Below, one piece after another: positions 53,066 to 61,832 of a stretch of DNA of 64,000 nucleotides. How positions within the stretch are numbered: the first letter of the stretch is position 1; each line of letters starts with the position of its first letter. Source of the stretch: Nonomuraea fuscirosea (lineage in GTDB: Bacteria; Actinomycetota; Actinomycetes; Streptosporangiales; Streptosporangiaceae). The notes under the pieces were generated by a model. That model saw only the letters and a program-made list of their open reading frames with translations. It made no database searches and had not been told where the DNA came from. The position numbers and the translations under genes were made by a program. The stretch lies in contig NZ_PVNG01000032.1 of NCBI RefSeq assembly GCF_003001935.1, forward strand, positions 1 to 64,000, written 5' to 3'.

Positions 53066-53926
53066 TCAGGCGTTATGGAGGAAGCGCCGGATCTCGGCGG
53101 CCACCCGCTCGGGGCGGCCGCGCTGGGCGGCGTTGGAGGTGGCGCTGTGGTCGAGGCCGTCCATGAGCACGTGGCGGGCGCGCGGCAGGACCCGCTCCAG
53201 CCCGGCGAGCGCCGTACGCAGGTAGGCGGGGCTTCTGGTGCCGCCGAGCAGCAGCACCTCGGCCTGTATCGGACGGTACAGCTCCAGGTCTCCCGCGGCC
53301 CGCGCCGCCAGCTCCAGGTCCTGGCGCAGCGTCGGCGCCAGCCGGCCGAACGAGGGCTCGTCCCCGGTCTCCTTCTGGCTCCTGAGCATCAGGCCCGTGA
53401 GCAGTTCGAGCAGCGGGCGCGGCAGGGCGTTGAAGATCGGCGGTCCCAGCCGGGCGGCCTTCATGCCGGTGACGAGCGCGGCCGCGGTCCGGCCCGCGGC
53501 CAGCTCGCGGTCCAGGCGCGGCAGGCAGTCTGAGGGGAAGGCGTCGGCCTCTTCGAACAGCGGTGGCTCGAAGACGACGGCCTTGCGGACGTCCGGGCGT
53601 TCGAGCAGGGTGCGCAGGGTGATGATCGCGCCCGAACTGACGCCGGCGACGTACGCCGCGCCCGTGGCGTCGAGCAGTGCCTCCAGGTCCTCGATCTCGC
53701 GCCGCAGGCCGTAGCCGGGGCCGGCCGGACCGCTGCGGCCCCGTCCGCGGCGGTCGGGCAGGTAGCAGGTGAAGGCGTCGGCGAGGGCCTGGGCCAGCTC
53801 GATCTGGCTGTGTCCCGCCTGCATGGCGCCGTGCAGGATCACCAGGCCGGGGCCGCGCCCGACCTCGTGGTAGCCGATCTCGGTGCCGTCGGCTGACGTG
53901 ACGGTGCCGGTGGTGGTCGTGGTCAT
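53066..53926 (-). CDS. Alpha/beta hydrolase
   Basis: A 286-residue alpha/beta hydrolase with oxyanion LHGAMQ, nucleophile elbow GVSSGA, and the catalytic His near the end in GLDHSATS. The start ATG 53926 begins TTTTTGTVTSADGTEIGYHE; GGAG is 7 bases upstream. The gene is 139 bp downstream of padR and on the same strand, so PadR may control it. Substrate unknown. Confidence 0.87.
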   Translation of the reverse strand: MTTTTTGTVTSADGTEIGYHEVGRGPGLVILHGAMQAGHSQIELAQALADAFTCYLPDRRGRGRSGPAGPGYGLRREIEDLEALLDATGAAYVAGVSSGAIITLRTLLERPDVRKAVVFEPPLFEEADAFPSDCLPRLDRELAAGRTAAALVTGMKAARLGPPIFNALPRPLLELLTGLMLRSQKETGDEPSFGRLAPTLRQDLELAARAAGDLELYRPIQAEVLLLGGTRSPAYLRTALAGLERVLPRARHVLMDGLDHSATSNAAQRGRPERVAAEIRRFLHNA

Positions 53927-54030
53927 GAGGGCTCCCAGTGTTTCGGTGAGGGAAGCGAGCCCGGCTATCGTGGGATCCGCCATCTCGTGGCCGGGGCTCC
54001 GCTTCGCGGGTTCTTCGGTTCGCGAGGTCT

Positions 54031-54062
54031 CCCGGCGGTGGTGTTGCAGCACCGCCGCCGGG
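54031..54062. terminator. GC-rich hairpin after padR
   Basis: 13-bp arms (54031-54043 and 54050-54062) with one G-U pair and a 6-base loop, directly after the padR stop and before the hydrolase gene. On the plus strand it is followed by CTTTTC. It may end or attenuate padR transcription, or act on antisense transcripts. Confidence 0.55.
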
Positions 54063-54066
54063 CTTT

Positions 54067-54714
54067 TCACTGCTCGGTAGCGCCCCTTTCCGCCAGTTCT
54101 TCGAGGACGGGCGGCGTCTGGCCGGTGCGGTGGAAGGCGCGCCAGGCGTCCAGGTCGGGGAAGGTGCCGCCGGCCAGCTCCGCCAGCAGCGAACGCACCC
54201 AGCCGGCCTGCGCCTCCAGCATCGCCAGCGCGTACTCGGACTCGATGAGGAAGAGCCTGGGCAGCTCGCCGCGCTGCTCCTCCAGCGCCCGCCGGTCGGC
54301 CTCGATCCGCTCCTCCAGCGCCGCGAGCCGCCGCCGCAGCAGCGGCGTCACCTCGTCGGGGGTCAGGCCGCCCATCACCGACAGGCCCGCCTCGAACGAG
54401 GACGGCTCCCGCCGGGGGGTGGACAGCAGCTCGCGGGTCCAGTCCTCGGCCTCCCTGCGGCCCGCCTCTGTGACGCGGTAGACGGTCCGCTCGGGGCGGG
54501 CGCCCTGCCGGCCGCTCTCCACCGCCTCCAGCAGGCCGTGTTTGTCGAGGTTGCGGATGACGGTGTAGAGGGTGCCCCATTTGATGGGCATGTCCTGGTC
54601 CTTGCCACGGGAACGCAGGATGGAGGCCATCTCGTACGGGTGCATCGGGCGTTGGACGGCGACGGTGAGCACGGCCAGGGCCAGCAGGTTGCTCACCGGA
54701 CGCCGCTTGGTCAT
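54067..54714 (-). CDS. PadR-family transcriptional regulator
   Basis: A 215-residue PadR protein: winged helix in residues 10-90 (HPYEMASILRSRGKD, IKWGTLYTVIRNLDKHG) and a C-terminal dimerisation helix domain (ALEERIEADRRALEEQ). Start ATG 54714. Such proteins respond to phenolic or cationic compounds. A perfect 10-bp inverted repeat lies 20 bp upstream of the start, so autorepression is likely, along with control of the downstream hydrolase. Confidence 0.9.
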   Translation of the reverse strand: MTKRRPVSNLLALAVLTVAVQRPMHPYEMASILRSRGKDQDMPIKWGTLYTVIRNLDKHGLLEAVESGRQGARPERTVYRVTEAGRREAEDWTRELLSTPRREPSSFEAGLSVMGGLTPDEVTPLLRRRLAALEERIEADRRALEEQRGELPRLFLIESEYALAMLEAQAGWVRSLLAELAGGTFPDLDAWRAFHRTGQTPPVLEELAERGATEQ

Positions 54715-54734
54715 GCCGCACTCTCCATCATTTT

Positions 54735-54758
54735 CGTATACTCGTCTGCGAGTATACG
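54735..54758. promoter_or_regulatory. PadR operator candidate
   Basis: CGTATACTCG (54735-54744) and CGAGTATACG (54749-54758) are perfect 10-bp arms with a 4-bp spacer, just upstream of padR. A partial extra copy of the half-site, CGAGTATT, follows at 54763-54770. Strong candidate for the regulator's own site. Confidence 0.75.
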
Positions 54759-54803
54759 GCGGCGAGTATTCGTCCGGCAAGGTGTTACCGAAGCCCCTTT
54801 GCC

Positions 54804-55643
54804 TCAGGCGCTGGACCAGAACCGGTCGAGTTCGGCGCAGATGAAGTCGGTCCGCTCCTGGAACACCCAGTGACCGCACTCCTCGATGACGCCGCCGTGC
54901 GCGTTCGCCGCGATGGCCTTGGCGCTGTCGACGCAGTGGGCGCCGAACGACGACCGGCCGCCCCAGGCCATCATCGGCACGGTGAGCCGGTCCGCCGTCA
55001 GCCGCCTCGTCTGCTCGGCCGCCTCCGGGATGGAGCCGTACAAGTTGAGGCTCGCGCGCAGATTGCCGGGCTGGCGCAGTTGCGTCACGTACGCCTGGAT
55101 CTCCGACTCCGGCATCGCGGTCGGGTCGTAGGCGAAGTCGCGGAAGAAGTGCCGCAGGTACTGCTCCTCGCGGCCCTCGACGAGGAAGCGGGTGACGTCC
55201 ATGTTCATGTGCATGACGAGGTGCCAGTACGCCACGCGGGGATCGACGTAGCCCGGGTAGTCGAGGCCGAAGAACGGCGTCTCGATCGCCGACAGCGACA
55301 GCGCGCGATCGGCCGCCAGGTAGGCGAGGGCGACGGAGGCCGGCCCGCCGAGGTCGTGACTCAGGATGTGGAACCGCTGGGCCTGCTCGGCGTCGGCCAG
55401 GCCTAGCAGGTCGGCCGCGATCGTCATGGGGTCGTAGCCGCTGAACGGCTTGTCGCTGTCGGCGAATCCGCGCAGGTCCGGGGCGATGAAACGGTACTTG
55501 TGGCCCAGCCGCTCCATGAGGATCAGATACTCGCGGTGCGTCTCCGGCCAGCCGTGCAGGCACAGGACTGTCGGCCCCTCACCGGCGGTGACGTAGTGGA
55601 GCCGGACGCCGTTGGTCTCGGCTCGCTGGTGTTTCACGTCCAT
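54804..55643 (-). CDS. Alpha/beta hydrolase, epoxide-hydrolase/dehalogenase-like
   Basis: A 279-residue enzyme with Asp, not Ser, in the nucleophile elbow (ILSHDLGGPAS), HGWPETH for the oxyanion region, and late His in ECGHWVFQE. Asp nucleophiles mark epoxide hydrolases and haloalkane dehalogenases; HGWPE favours the former. ATG 55643 is chosen for its AGGGGG site; an ATG at 55664 is possible. It lies upstream of padR on the same strand. Substrate unknown. Confidence 0.85.
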   Translation of the reverse strand: MDVKHQRAETNGVRLHYVTAGEGPTVLCLHGWPETHREYLILMERLGHKYRFIAPDLRGFADSDKPFSGYDPMTIAADLLGLADAEQAQRFHILSHDLGGPASVALAYLAADRALSLSAIETPFFGLDYPGYVDPRVAYWHLVMHMNMDVTRFLVEGREEQYLRHFFRDFAYDPTAMPESEIQAYVTQLRQPGNLRASLNLYGSIPEAAEQTRRLTADRLTVPMMAWGGRSSFGAHCVDSAKAIAANAHGGVIEECGHWVFQERTDFICAELDRFWSSA

Positions 55644-55972
55644 CAGAACCCCCTGTCCTGACATTTCCCTCTCTGTCCCATGCGCGAGCAACGGTCAGGC
55701 AACCGGTGCGCCTGCACGCGCTCGGCGTACGGCATGAGCGGCCAGGAGCGAGAGGCCCAGCCAGATGGACGGGAGGTCATGGGTGTCCTCGGGAAGCGTG
55801 CCGAAAGCGACGACCAGGAAAGTCTCGCTGTTCAGCACTCTTCCTGCGGCGTTCGCCAGGACATTCACGCACCCACCGGCGACAGGCCGGTCAGCGGTCC
55901 GGCCTCATGGGTGGCGCTCGGAGAAAGCGGCGCCATGCTGCCGAATTCCCCTGGAGACGGCCCTGTGTTCGG

Positions 55973-56461
55973 TCAGCGGCCGGTGGTGCCGTCGATCAGT
56001 TCGCGCAGGATGTCCGCGTGGCCGGCGTGGCGGCCGGTCTCCTCGATCAGGTGGGTGAGCGCCCAGCGGACGCTGGGTGCCGGACGGCCCGGCCGGGGCA
56101 GCGGGGCGCCGAGGTCGGTGCAGCCGTCGAGGACGTCGTTCGCGCGCTCGACCGTCTCCCGGTAGCGGCCGACGACGTCGGCGACGCTGTCCGCCGGGGC
56201 GGCGTGGAACGTGGCCTGCCAGCCGTCGACCTCCTCCCCGAGGAACGTGGCGCGTTCGACGAAGGTGAGGTGGTTGAGCAGGCCGAGCAGGTTCGTGCCG
56301 GACGGGACGGCGGGCGTGCGGACCTGGGGTTCCGGAGCACCGTCGACCTTCGCGGCGATCGAGGCGCGCAGGTAGTCGAGGAAGCCGCGCAGGACCTCGA
56401 TCTCGCTGCCCCCGGTACGGGGCGGCGGGGTGTCACGACGGCGCCGGGAGGCGGCGGGCAT
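55973..56461 (-). CDS. DinB/DUF664 family protein
   Basis: A 162-residue four-helix protein with the DinB-type metal histidines in LLNHLTFVERA, and THLIEETGRHAGHAD near the end. The last motif (HxxxETGRHAGHADIxR) is characteristic of the DUF664 branch. These are thought to be thiol-dependent transferases using mycothiol or similar. It lies 26 bp downstream of the methyltransferase on the same strand, likely one transcript. Confidence 0.9.
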   Translation of the reverse strand: MPAASRRRRDTPPPRTGGSEIEVLRGFLDYLRASIAAKVDGAPEPQVRTPAVPSGTNLLGLLNHLTFVERATFLGEEVDGWQATFHAAPADSVADVVGRYRETVERANDVLDGCTDLGAPLPRPGRPAPSVRWALTHLIEETGRHAGHADILRELIDGTTGR

Positions 56462-56487
56462 GGTGGTCTCCTTCGTACGGGAACGGG

Positions 56488-57114
56488 TCAGGCTGTACGG
56501 CGGATGAGGAGGACGTGGTCGGTGACCTCAGCGGTGCGGCCGCCCGGTCCGGTCGCGATCCGGCGGGGTTTGTCGGCGCGCTCGATCGTCCACACCGCCG
56601 GGTCCAGCCCGATGCCGGCGGCGACCTCCTGCGGAGTCGGGTGGTGGACGTCGGGGTCCTGGTTCCATGACCACGGCATGGTCGAGCCGTGGTCGACGAT
56701 CAACAGCCGCCCGCCCGGACGCAGTGCGTGCGCGGCCGTGCGCAGGACGGTCGCCCGGTCCACGTCGAACGGGGTGTGCAGGTAGTGAGCGCAGATCAGG
56801 TCGAACTCGCCCTGCGGGAAGGACTCGTGCAGGGCATGACGTTCGGTCACGATCCGGTCGTCCAGGCCGGATGAACGGGCGAGGCCGGCAAGCCGCTCGA
56901 CCGCGACGGCCGAGATGTCGACGGCGGTGACGCGCCACCCCTGGCGGGCCAGCCACAGCGCGTCACCGCCGTCACCGCAGCCGAGGTCCAGCGCGTCACC
57001 AGGCGGCAGGCCGGCCACCGTCTCGGTGAGGCGGTCGTTGGGGCGCGGGTCGGTGGCGGCCGGCCGGGCCGCGTAGACGCCGTCCCAGAACGTGCTCATG
57101 TCGGTGGTGCTCAT
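56488..57114 (-). CDS. Class I SAM-dependent methyltransferase
   Basis: A 208-residue methyltransferase with motif I ALDLGCGDGGDALWL and VTAVDISAVAVE, and FDLICAHYLHTPF as motif IV. The length and order recall the TehB/thiol methyltransferase type. Start ATG 57114. The target molecule is unknown. Divergent from the XRE-cupin regulator, and probably in an operon with the DinB gene. Confidence 0.9.
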   Translation of the reverse strand: MSTTDMSTFWDGVYAARPAATDPRPNDRLTETVAGLPPGDALDLGCGDGGDALWLARQGWRVTAVDISAVAVERLAGLARSSGLDDRIVTERHALHESFPQGEFDLICAHYLHTPFDVDRATVLRTAAHALRPGGRLLIVDHGSTMPWSWNQDPDVHHPTPQEVAAGIGLDPAVWTIERADKPRRIATGPGGRTAEVTDHVLLIRRTA

Positions 57115-57218
57115 CGGAACTCCTCTGCTGGCGGGTGGCCGCGCTCATCGGAACCTTCGGAACTGGCCCAGGTCGGAACGCGCTCAGTCTCGCCAGACCC
57201 GTCCACATCGGCACGCTT

Positions 57219-57237
57219 TCTTGCGGTTCTGGCAAGA
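57219..57237. promoter_or_regulatory. Inverted repeat before the XRE-cupin gene
   Basis: TCTTGC (57219-57224) and GCAAGA (57232-57237) with a 7-bp spacer, 8 bases before the GTG start. It overlaps the ribosome site region and could serve autoregulation. Confidence 0.45.
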
Positions 57238-57244
57238 TGGACTC

Positions 57245-57844
57245 GTGGACGGGGGGACAGAGAAGGTGCTCGGCGCGGTGGGACCGCGGCTGCGGGCGCT
57301 GCGTCGCGCTCGCGGGATCACACTGGCCGATCTCGCGGCCACGACGGGGGTGTCGGAGAGCACGCTGTCCCGGCTGGAGAGCGGCCAGCGCCGGGCGACG
57401 CTGGAGTTGCTGCTGCCGCTGGCCCGCACCTACGACGTCCCGCTGGACGACCTCGTGGGCGCCCCGCGCACAGGCGACCCCCGGATCCACCTGAAGCCGA
57501 TGCGGCGGCACGGGATGATCTTCGTTCCGCTGTCCCGGCGGCCCGGCAGCACGCAGGCGTTCAAGATGATCATCCCCGCCGGACCAAAACCGCTCGAACC
57601 GACCCCGCAGACACACGAGGGCTTCGAGTGGCTGTACGTGCTCAGCGGCCGCCTGCGGCTGGTGCTCGGCGAGCGTGACCTGACGATGACGGCCGGCGAG
57701 ATCGCCGAGTTCGACACGTCACTGCCGCACTGGCTGGGAAGCGCGGACGGCGGCGCGGTCGAGCTGCTGATCCTGTTCGGCCTGCAAGGGGTACGCGCGC
57801 ACGTACGCGCCCGCCCTCGACGGTCGTCCGACGAGGAGAGCTAG
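57245..57844 (+). CDS. XRE-family regulator with cupin domain
   Basis: A 199-residue protein: an N-terminal helix-turn-helix (ITLADLAATTGVSESTLSRLE), then a C-terminal cupin (EGFEWLYVLSGRLRLVLGERD, FDTSLPHWLG). Cupins here bind a small ligand and tune DNA binding. Start GTG 57245 is placed at the domain start; an open frame runs upstream without purpose. It is divergent from the methyltransferase gene. Confidence 0.9.
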   Translation: MDGGTEKVLGAVGPRLRALRRARGITLADLAATTGVSESTLSRLESGQRRATLELLLPLARTYDVPLDDLVGAPRTGDPRIHLKPMRRHGMIFVPLSRRPGSTQAFKMIIPAGPKPLEPTPQTHEGFEWLYVLSGRLRLVLGERDLTMTAGEIAEFDTSLPHWLGSADGGAVELLILFGLQGVRAHVRARPRRSSDEES

Positions 57845-57874
57845 ACGCGGCGGTGGCGACCGCCGGCGGCGAGG

Positions 57875-58345
57875 TCAGGCGGCCGGGTGGACGGTCGGTT
57901 CGTGGCGGACCGGGAAGTTGACCGAGGCGGCGATGTAGCAGGACTCGTGGGCGTCGGCGTGCAGGGCGAGAGCGGTCTCGGTCATCTCGGGCGTGGCCAC
58001 CGTGACCACCGGGTGGAGCACCACCTCGGTGAAGTGGCCTCCGTCCGCGGTCTCGGCCATGGTGCCGGTCGCCGTGTCGGCGTACGCGGTGACGACCACC
58101 CCGGCCATGGCGCACTTGTGCAGGTACCAGAGCATGTGGCACTGCGAGAGCGAGCCGAGCAGGAGCTGTTCGGGGTTCCAGCGCGCCGGGTCGCCGCGGA
58201 AGGCGGGGTCGGCGCTGCCCGGGATGGCGGGCGGGCCCTCGGCCGACAGCTCGTGCTCGCGGCCGTAGTCGCGGTAGCCGCTGGTGCCCGTGCCCTTGTC
58301 GCCGGTCCAGGTCACGACGGTCTGGTACGTATGCTGGCGGCCCAT
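57875..58345 (-). CDS. OsmC-family protein
   Basis: A 156-residue OsmC/Ohr-like protein with the family glycine-rich core (RWNPEQLLLGSLSQCHMLWYL) and the second motif HADAHESCYIA. The two redox Cys (SQCHM, ESCYI) are in place, so it should act as a thiol peroxidase-type organic hydroperoxide reductase. Start ATG 58345. It is convergent with the XRE-cupin gene. Confidence 0.9.
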   Translation of the reverse strand: MGRQHTYQTVVTWTGDKGTGTSGYRDYGREHELSAEGPPAIPGSADPAFRGDPARWNPEQLLLGSLSQCHMLWYLHKCAMAGVVVTAYADTATGTMAETADGGHFTEVVLHPVVTVATPEMTETALALHADAHESCYIAASVNFPVRHEPTVHPAA

Positions 58346-58441
58346 CGACGATCTTCCTCACTGCCTGGGTCCCCTTCGGTGGGGGCTCCAGATCACGCTA
58401 TCGAAACGGGCCCGGCATCCCCTCAGCCGGGCATGGCGCGG

Positions 58442-59053
58442 TCAGTTGACCGGATCGTCGAGGACGATCACCGTCGTCTGCTCGCCGTCCAACCGGTCGA
58501 TCTCGATGCCGACCCCGGTGGCCGCCTCGATGAAGGCGAGCGCCGTGGCGCGTCTGCCGTCGAAGTCCTCGGGGTCGAGGTCGTCGAGCATGGCGCGGAA
58601 GTCCGCGAGGACGTCCGGCGCGCCCTCTTCGTCGATCCGGTCGCCGAGGACGTGGTTCCAGATCTGCGCCTGGATCTTGCCGCCGCCCGCGCAACACATC
58701 GTCGAGGCCCCGTTGACCGACCATGACGTGGTCCACACGCGAGCGTCCTCGCTGAGCGTGCGGAGGAGCTCGCCGGACAGGGGGCGGCCGTACTGGCACT
58801 CGAGGAACCCGTACCCGCCGTCGCCCTCGAAGACGTAGAGCATGGTGAGGTCCTCGTCCAGGGCCGTCTCCATGGGGTGGTCCAGGGTGCGTTCCTCCGG
58901 GTCGCGGCCTCCGTTCAGCCGCCACAGGAGGTCGTCCGGCGTCAGCTCGTCGTCGAAGGGCTGCACCACCGTCCAGCAGGCGCTGTCCGCGAGCCACGGG
59001 TACCGTCTGAAGAGGGCGCGGTAGTGATCAAGCACGTGATCATGATGGCGCAT
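58442..59053 (-). CDS. Hypothetical protein, DUF6461-like
   Basis: A 203-residue cytoplasmic protein starting MRHHDHVLDHYRALFRRYPWL. The order (YPWL, then LTPDDLLWRLNGG, then GYGFLECQ and VWTTSWSVNG) resembles DUF6461, a family found mainly in actinomycetes and of no known function. No signal peptide or membrane segment. The assignment is from pattern only. Confidence 0.65.
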   Translation of the reverse strand: MRHHDHVLDHYRALFRRYPWLADSACWTVVQPFDDELTPDDLLWRLNGGRDPEERTLDHPMETALDEDLTMLYVFEGDGGYGFLECQYGRPLSGELLRTLSEDARVWTTSWSVNGASTMCCAGGGKIQAQIWNHVLGDRIDEEGAPDVLADFRAMLDDLDPEDFDGRRATALAFIEAATGVGIEIDRLDGEQTTVIVLDDPVN

Positions 59054-59108
59054 CCGCGGGCCGGTGCGGAATGGCCCCGATGCGCTTCAGTGACCACGCC
59101 GGCGGGTG

Positions 59109-59948
59109 TCAGAGCCGGTGGCGGAGCCAGTCCAGGCCGGATTCGGCGTGGGTGACGATGGTGAAGTGGCTGTCGCCCGCGCAGAGGCGCAGTTCGGCGC
59201 TCGGGCAGTGGGCCGCCAGCCACTTCCCGTGAGAGGCGGGGATGATGCGGTCCTCGGTGCCGTGCAGGAGGAGCGTCGGGGCCTCGATGACGGCGGGGTC
59301 GCAGCCCCAGGCGTGGGTGTAGGAGACGTCGTCGTCGATCTGGCCGTACGGTCCGGCGTCGAGGGCGGGCTCCGAGACCTTCCCCAGCCATCCCCACGGC
59401 CCCTCGAACAACGCCAGGTCCGCCTCGGTGAACTCGCAGTCGTAGCGGAACCCGGACGTCGCCAGCGCCGTGCGCACCTCCCGGCCCGCCGCCGCCGTGC
59501 CCAGCGCGGCCACTCCGGACGGGACCATCCCCGCGAACCAGTCGAGCCCTTCCACGCCGTACGGGGCGATGCCGGCCAGGCTCAGCACCGCCTGGACGCG
59601 CCCGCCCAGCCAAGCGGCACATCCCAGCGCGTAGGTCCCGCCGCCTGAGTACCCGGCCACGGCGAACCGGCCGAGGCCGAGGGCGTCCGCGACCGCCGCC
59701 GTGTCGCGGGCGACCGAGGCCACGGTGCGGCCGGGGTCGGGGCCGGAGCCGCCGTACCCCGGCCGGTCGAAGGACACCCAGCGCAGGCCGAGCCGGTCGG
59801 CCGCGGCGAAGAGCGGCTCCGGCGGCGCGCCCAGGTTCGGCGTGCCGTGGTGCCACACGACGGGCAGCCGTCCGCTCTCCCCGCTGTCGTAGACGTGCAG
59901 CGTGCGTCCGGCGCCCACCGGGATGTCTCGTTCGATCATCTTCGGCAC
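59109..59948 (-). CDS. Alpha/beta hydrolase
   Basis: A 279-residue hydrolase: oxyanion WHHGTPNLG, nucleophile elbow VAGYSGGGT, catalytic Asp region LHGTEDRIIP and His in AGDSHFTIV. Start ATG 59948. The family includes esterases and lactonases; the substrate is unknown. It lies between two unrelated genes and is probably monocistronic. Confidence 0.88.
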   Translation of the reverse strand: MPKMIERDIPVGAGRTLHVYDSGESGRLPVVWHHGTPNLGAPPEPLFAAADRLGLRWVSFDRPGYGGSGPDPGRTVASVARDTAAVADALGLGRFAVAGYSGGGTYALGCAAWLGGRVQAVLSLAGIAPYGVEGLDWFAGMVPSGVAALGTAAAGREVRTALATSGFRYDCEFTEADLALFEGPWGWLGKVSEPALDAGPYGQIDDDVSYTHAWGCDPAVIEAPTLLLHGTEDRIIPASHGKWLAAHCPSAELRLCAGDSHFTIVTHAESGLDWLRHRL

Positions 59949-60035
59949 TTTATCTTCCGTACGGCGGGTGCGAGCCTCCCGCGAGGTGCCCCTCCCGCCG
60001 CCGGCACGACGTCTCGATCAGGGCGGCCAGGCCGG

Positions 60036-60746
60036 TCAGTGCTCCGGGGTGCGTTGCGCGATGGCGTGTTCGAGTCCGTCGAGGATGGCGTTCAGGCCGA
60101 ACTCCCGGGTGGTGGCAGGCGAGGGGACGGCCTGAGTGGTGGCCAGCAGCGGGAACCGGTCGGCATTACGGAGCAGCAGGTCGCGCATGACCGGGCCGGC
60201 CTCGCCCGCCGTCCAGATCTGGGTGCCGGGGGTGGCGGCCGCGTGGGTGGCCCGGATGTGGTTGGACACCAGCATGATCGCCTCAAGGCGTTCGCGTTCG
60301 GTCAGCGGGGTGCCGGCCAGGGCACCGAGGGCGCTCTCCGGCCAGGCGGTCTCGCGCGGGCCCATCACCCGGTCGCCCGCGGTGATGGACGGCAGCCAGG
60401 GATGCAGCCGCCAGGCGGCGGAGAGCTCGCGCGCGTACTCCTCCAGCTTGGCCCGCCACCCGGTCACCCCGCCCAGCTCGGGCGCCTCTCCGACGGCCGC
60501 CTCGATCATGACGGCGATGAGTTCGGCCTTGTCCTTGACGTAGCGGTACAGCGCCATCTTGGTGAAACCGAGTTCGGCCGCGATGCGCTGCATGGAGACC
60601 GCCTCCAGACCCTCGGCGTCGGCCACCTTGACCGCCGTGTCCGCCACCTGATCCAGGTCGAAGGCGGCCCTGGGGCCCCTGCTGGACGGTTTCCGCAACC
60701 CCCACAGCAGCTCGGCCACCGCTTTCCGATCCTCGTTCACCGGCAT
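60036..60746 (-). CDS. TetR-family regulator
   Basis: A 236-residue TetR protein with a helix-turn-helix near residues 50-70 (MQRIAAELGFTKMALYRYV) and a C-terminal ligand domain of the TetR_C tetracycline-repressor type. The start ATG 60746 is chosen because GAGGGAG is 8 bases upstream; ATG 60767 is the alternative. Divergent from a DHFR-fold gene across 170 bp that include a palindrome. Confidence 0.9.
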   Translation of the reverse strand: MPVNEDRKAVAELLWGLRKPSSRGPRAAFDLDQVADTAVKVADAEGLEAVSMQRIAAELGFTKMALYRYVKDKAELIAVMIEAAVGEAPELGGVTGWRAKLEEYARELSAAWRLHPWLPSITAGDRVMGPRETAWPESALGALAGTPLTERERLEAIMLVSNHIRATHAAATPGTQIWTAGEAGPVMRDLLLRNADRFPLLATTQAVPSPATTREFGLNAILDGLEHAIAQRTPEH

Positions 60747-60778
60747 CGCCACACTCCCTCTTGCCATCCCCGAATAAC

Positions 60779-60793
60779 TGTATCTACTATACA
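60779..60793. promoter_or_regulatory. Palindrome between tetR and the DHFR-fold gene
   Basis: TGTAT (60779-60783) and ATACA (60789-60793) with a 5-bp spacer, within a longer imperfect repeat ACTGTAT...ATACACAGT (60777-60797). It lies 33 bp upstream of the tetR start and is the likely TetR operator. Confidence 0.55.
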
Positions 60794-60916
60794 CAGTGTC
60801 CGAGGGAAACAGTTTCCCTCGGAGAAGGAAACGGCACGTTCGTGCCACATGTCGCGCTGCCCTGGACGGATTCACGGCCGAGCCGGAACGTCCTGAGCAC
60901 GGAGAAGGGAAAGATC

Positions 60917-61564
60917 ATGGGTGAGCTCCGCGTCCACAACTTCGCCATCTCGCTGGACGGCTTCGGCACCGGCGAGGGCCAGTCCGCCGACGCCGCGTTC
61001 GGCCACGCCGGCGAGCGCATCCACGACTGGATGTTCGCCACCCGTTACTGGCACGAGATGGGCGGCGTCCGGCGCGGGAGCGTCGGCGCCGACAACGCGT
61101 TCGCCACGATGCACAGCTCCGGCATCGGAGCCGAGATCATGGGCGCCGGCAAGTTCGGCCCGCCCGGCTGGCAGGACGATCCCGGCTACAAGGGCGCGTG
61201 GGGGCCGAACCCGCCCTTCCACACGCCGGTCTTCGTGCTCACCCACCGGCCGCGGCCCTCCGTCGAGATGGCCGGCGGCACCACGTTCCACTTCCTCGAC
61301 GCCCCGCCCGCCGAGGCGCTCAAGATCGCCCTGGAGGCGGCCGGCGGCCAGGACGTACGCCTCGGCGGCGGCCCCTCCGTCATCCGCGACTTCGTCGCCG
61401 AAGGGCTGGTCGATCAGATGCACCTCGTCCAGGTCCCGATCCTGCTCGGACGCGGCGTCCGGCTCTGGGACGGCCTGGAGGCGCTGGAGGAGGCGTACCA
61501 CATCGAGGCGGTCTCCACGCCCAGCGGCGTCACCCACCTGACGTTCACCGCCAAGAAGCGCTGA
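60917..61564 (+). CDS. Dihydrofolate reductase-fold (RibD C-terminal) protein
   Basis: A 215-residue protein of the DHFR/RibD-C group: FAISLDGFGTGEGQS, a cofactor-binding part ADNAFATMHS, VFVLTHRPRPS, and LVDQMHLVQVPILLGRGVRLWD. Start ATG 60917 with GAGAAGGGA upstream. It is divergent from tetR and probably under its control. The substrate is not known; such genes often answer to toxic compounds. Confidence 0.88.
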   Translation: MGELRVHNFAISLDGFGTGEGQSADAAFGHAGERIHDWMFATRYWHEMGGVRRGSVGADNAFATMHSSGIGAEIMGAGKFGPPGWQDDPGYKGAWGPNPPFHTPVFVLTHRPRPSVEMAGGTTFHFLDAPPAEALKIALEAAGGQDVRLGGGPSVIRDFVAEGLVDQMHLVQVPILLGRGVRLWDGLEALEEAYHIEAVSTPSGVTHLTFTAKKR

Positions 61565-61832
61565 CCACGGTCCCCGCTCCCCCTCACCTGCCTGCTCCAC
61601 GCGCCCGACGCCATCGCCCGGGTTGCCACGGGTGCCGCGAAGGCGGCCGGTGGACAGCCCGGCCTGGCCGCATCCCGACAGGGAAGGATCGCGGCCCCTT
61701 CGGACGATCGGGCGTCTCAGATTCGCCTTCGGACGGGCTGATGCCCCCGGCCACGGATCGGGCCGGCCCGCCGATGAATGTCGCCTTCATGCAACCGCGT
61801 CGGTTCGACGCGATGTCAAGACAGGAACCCGC

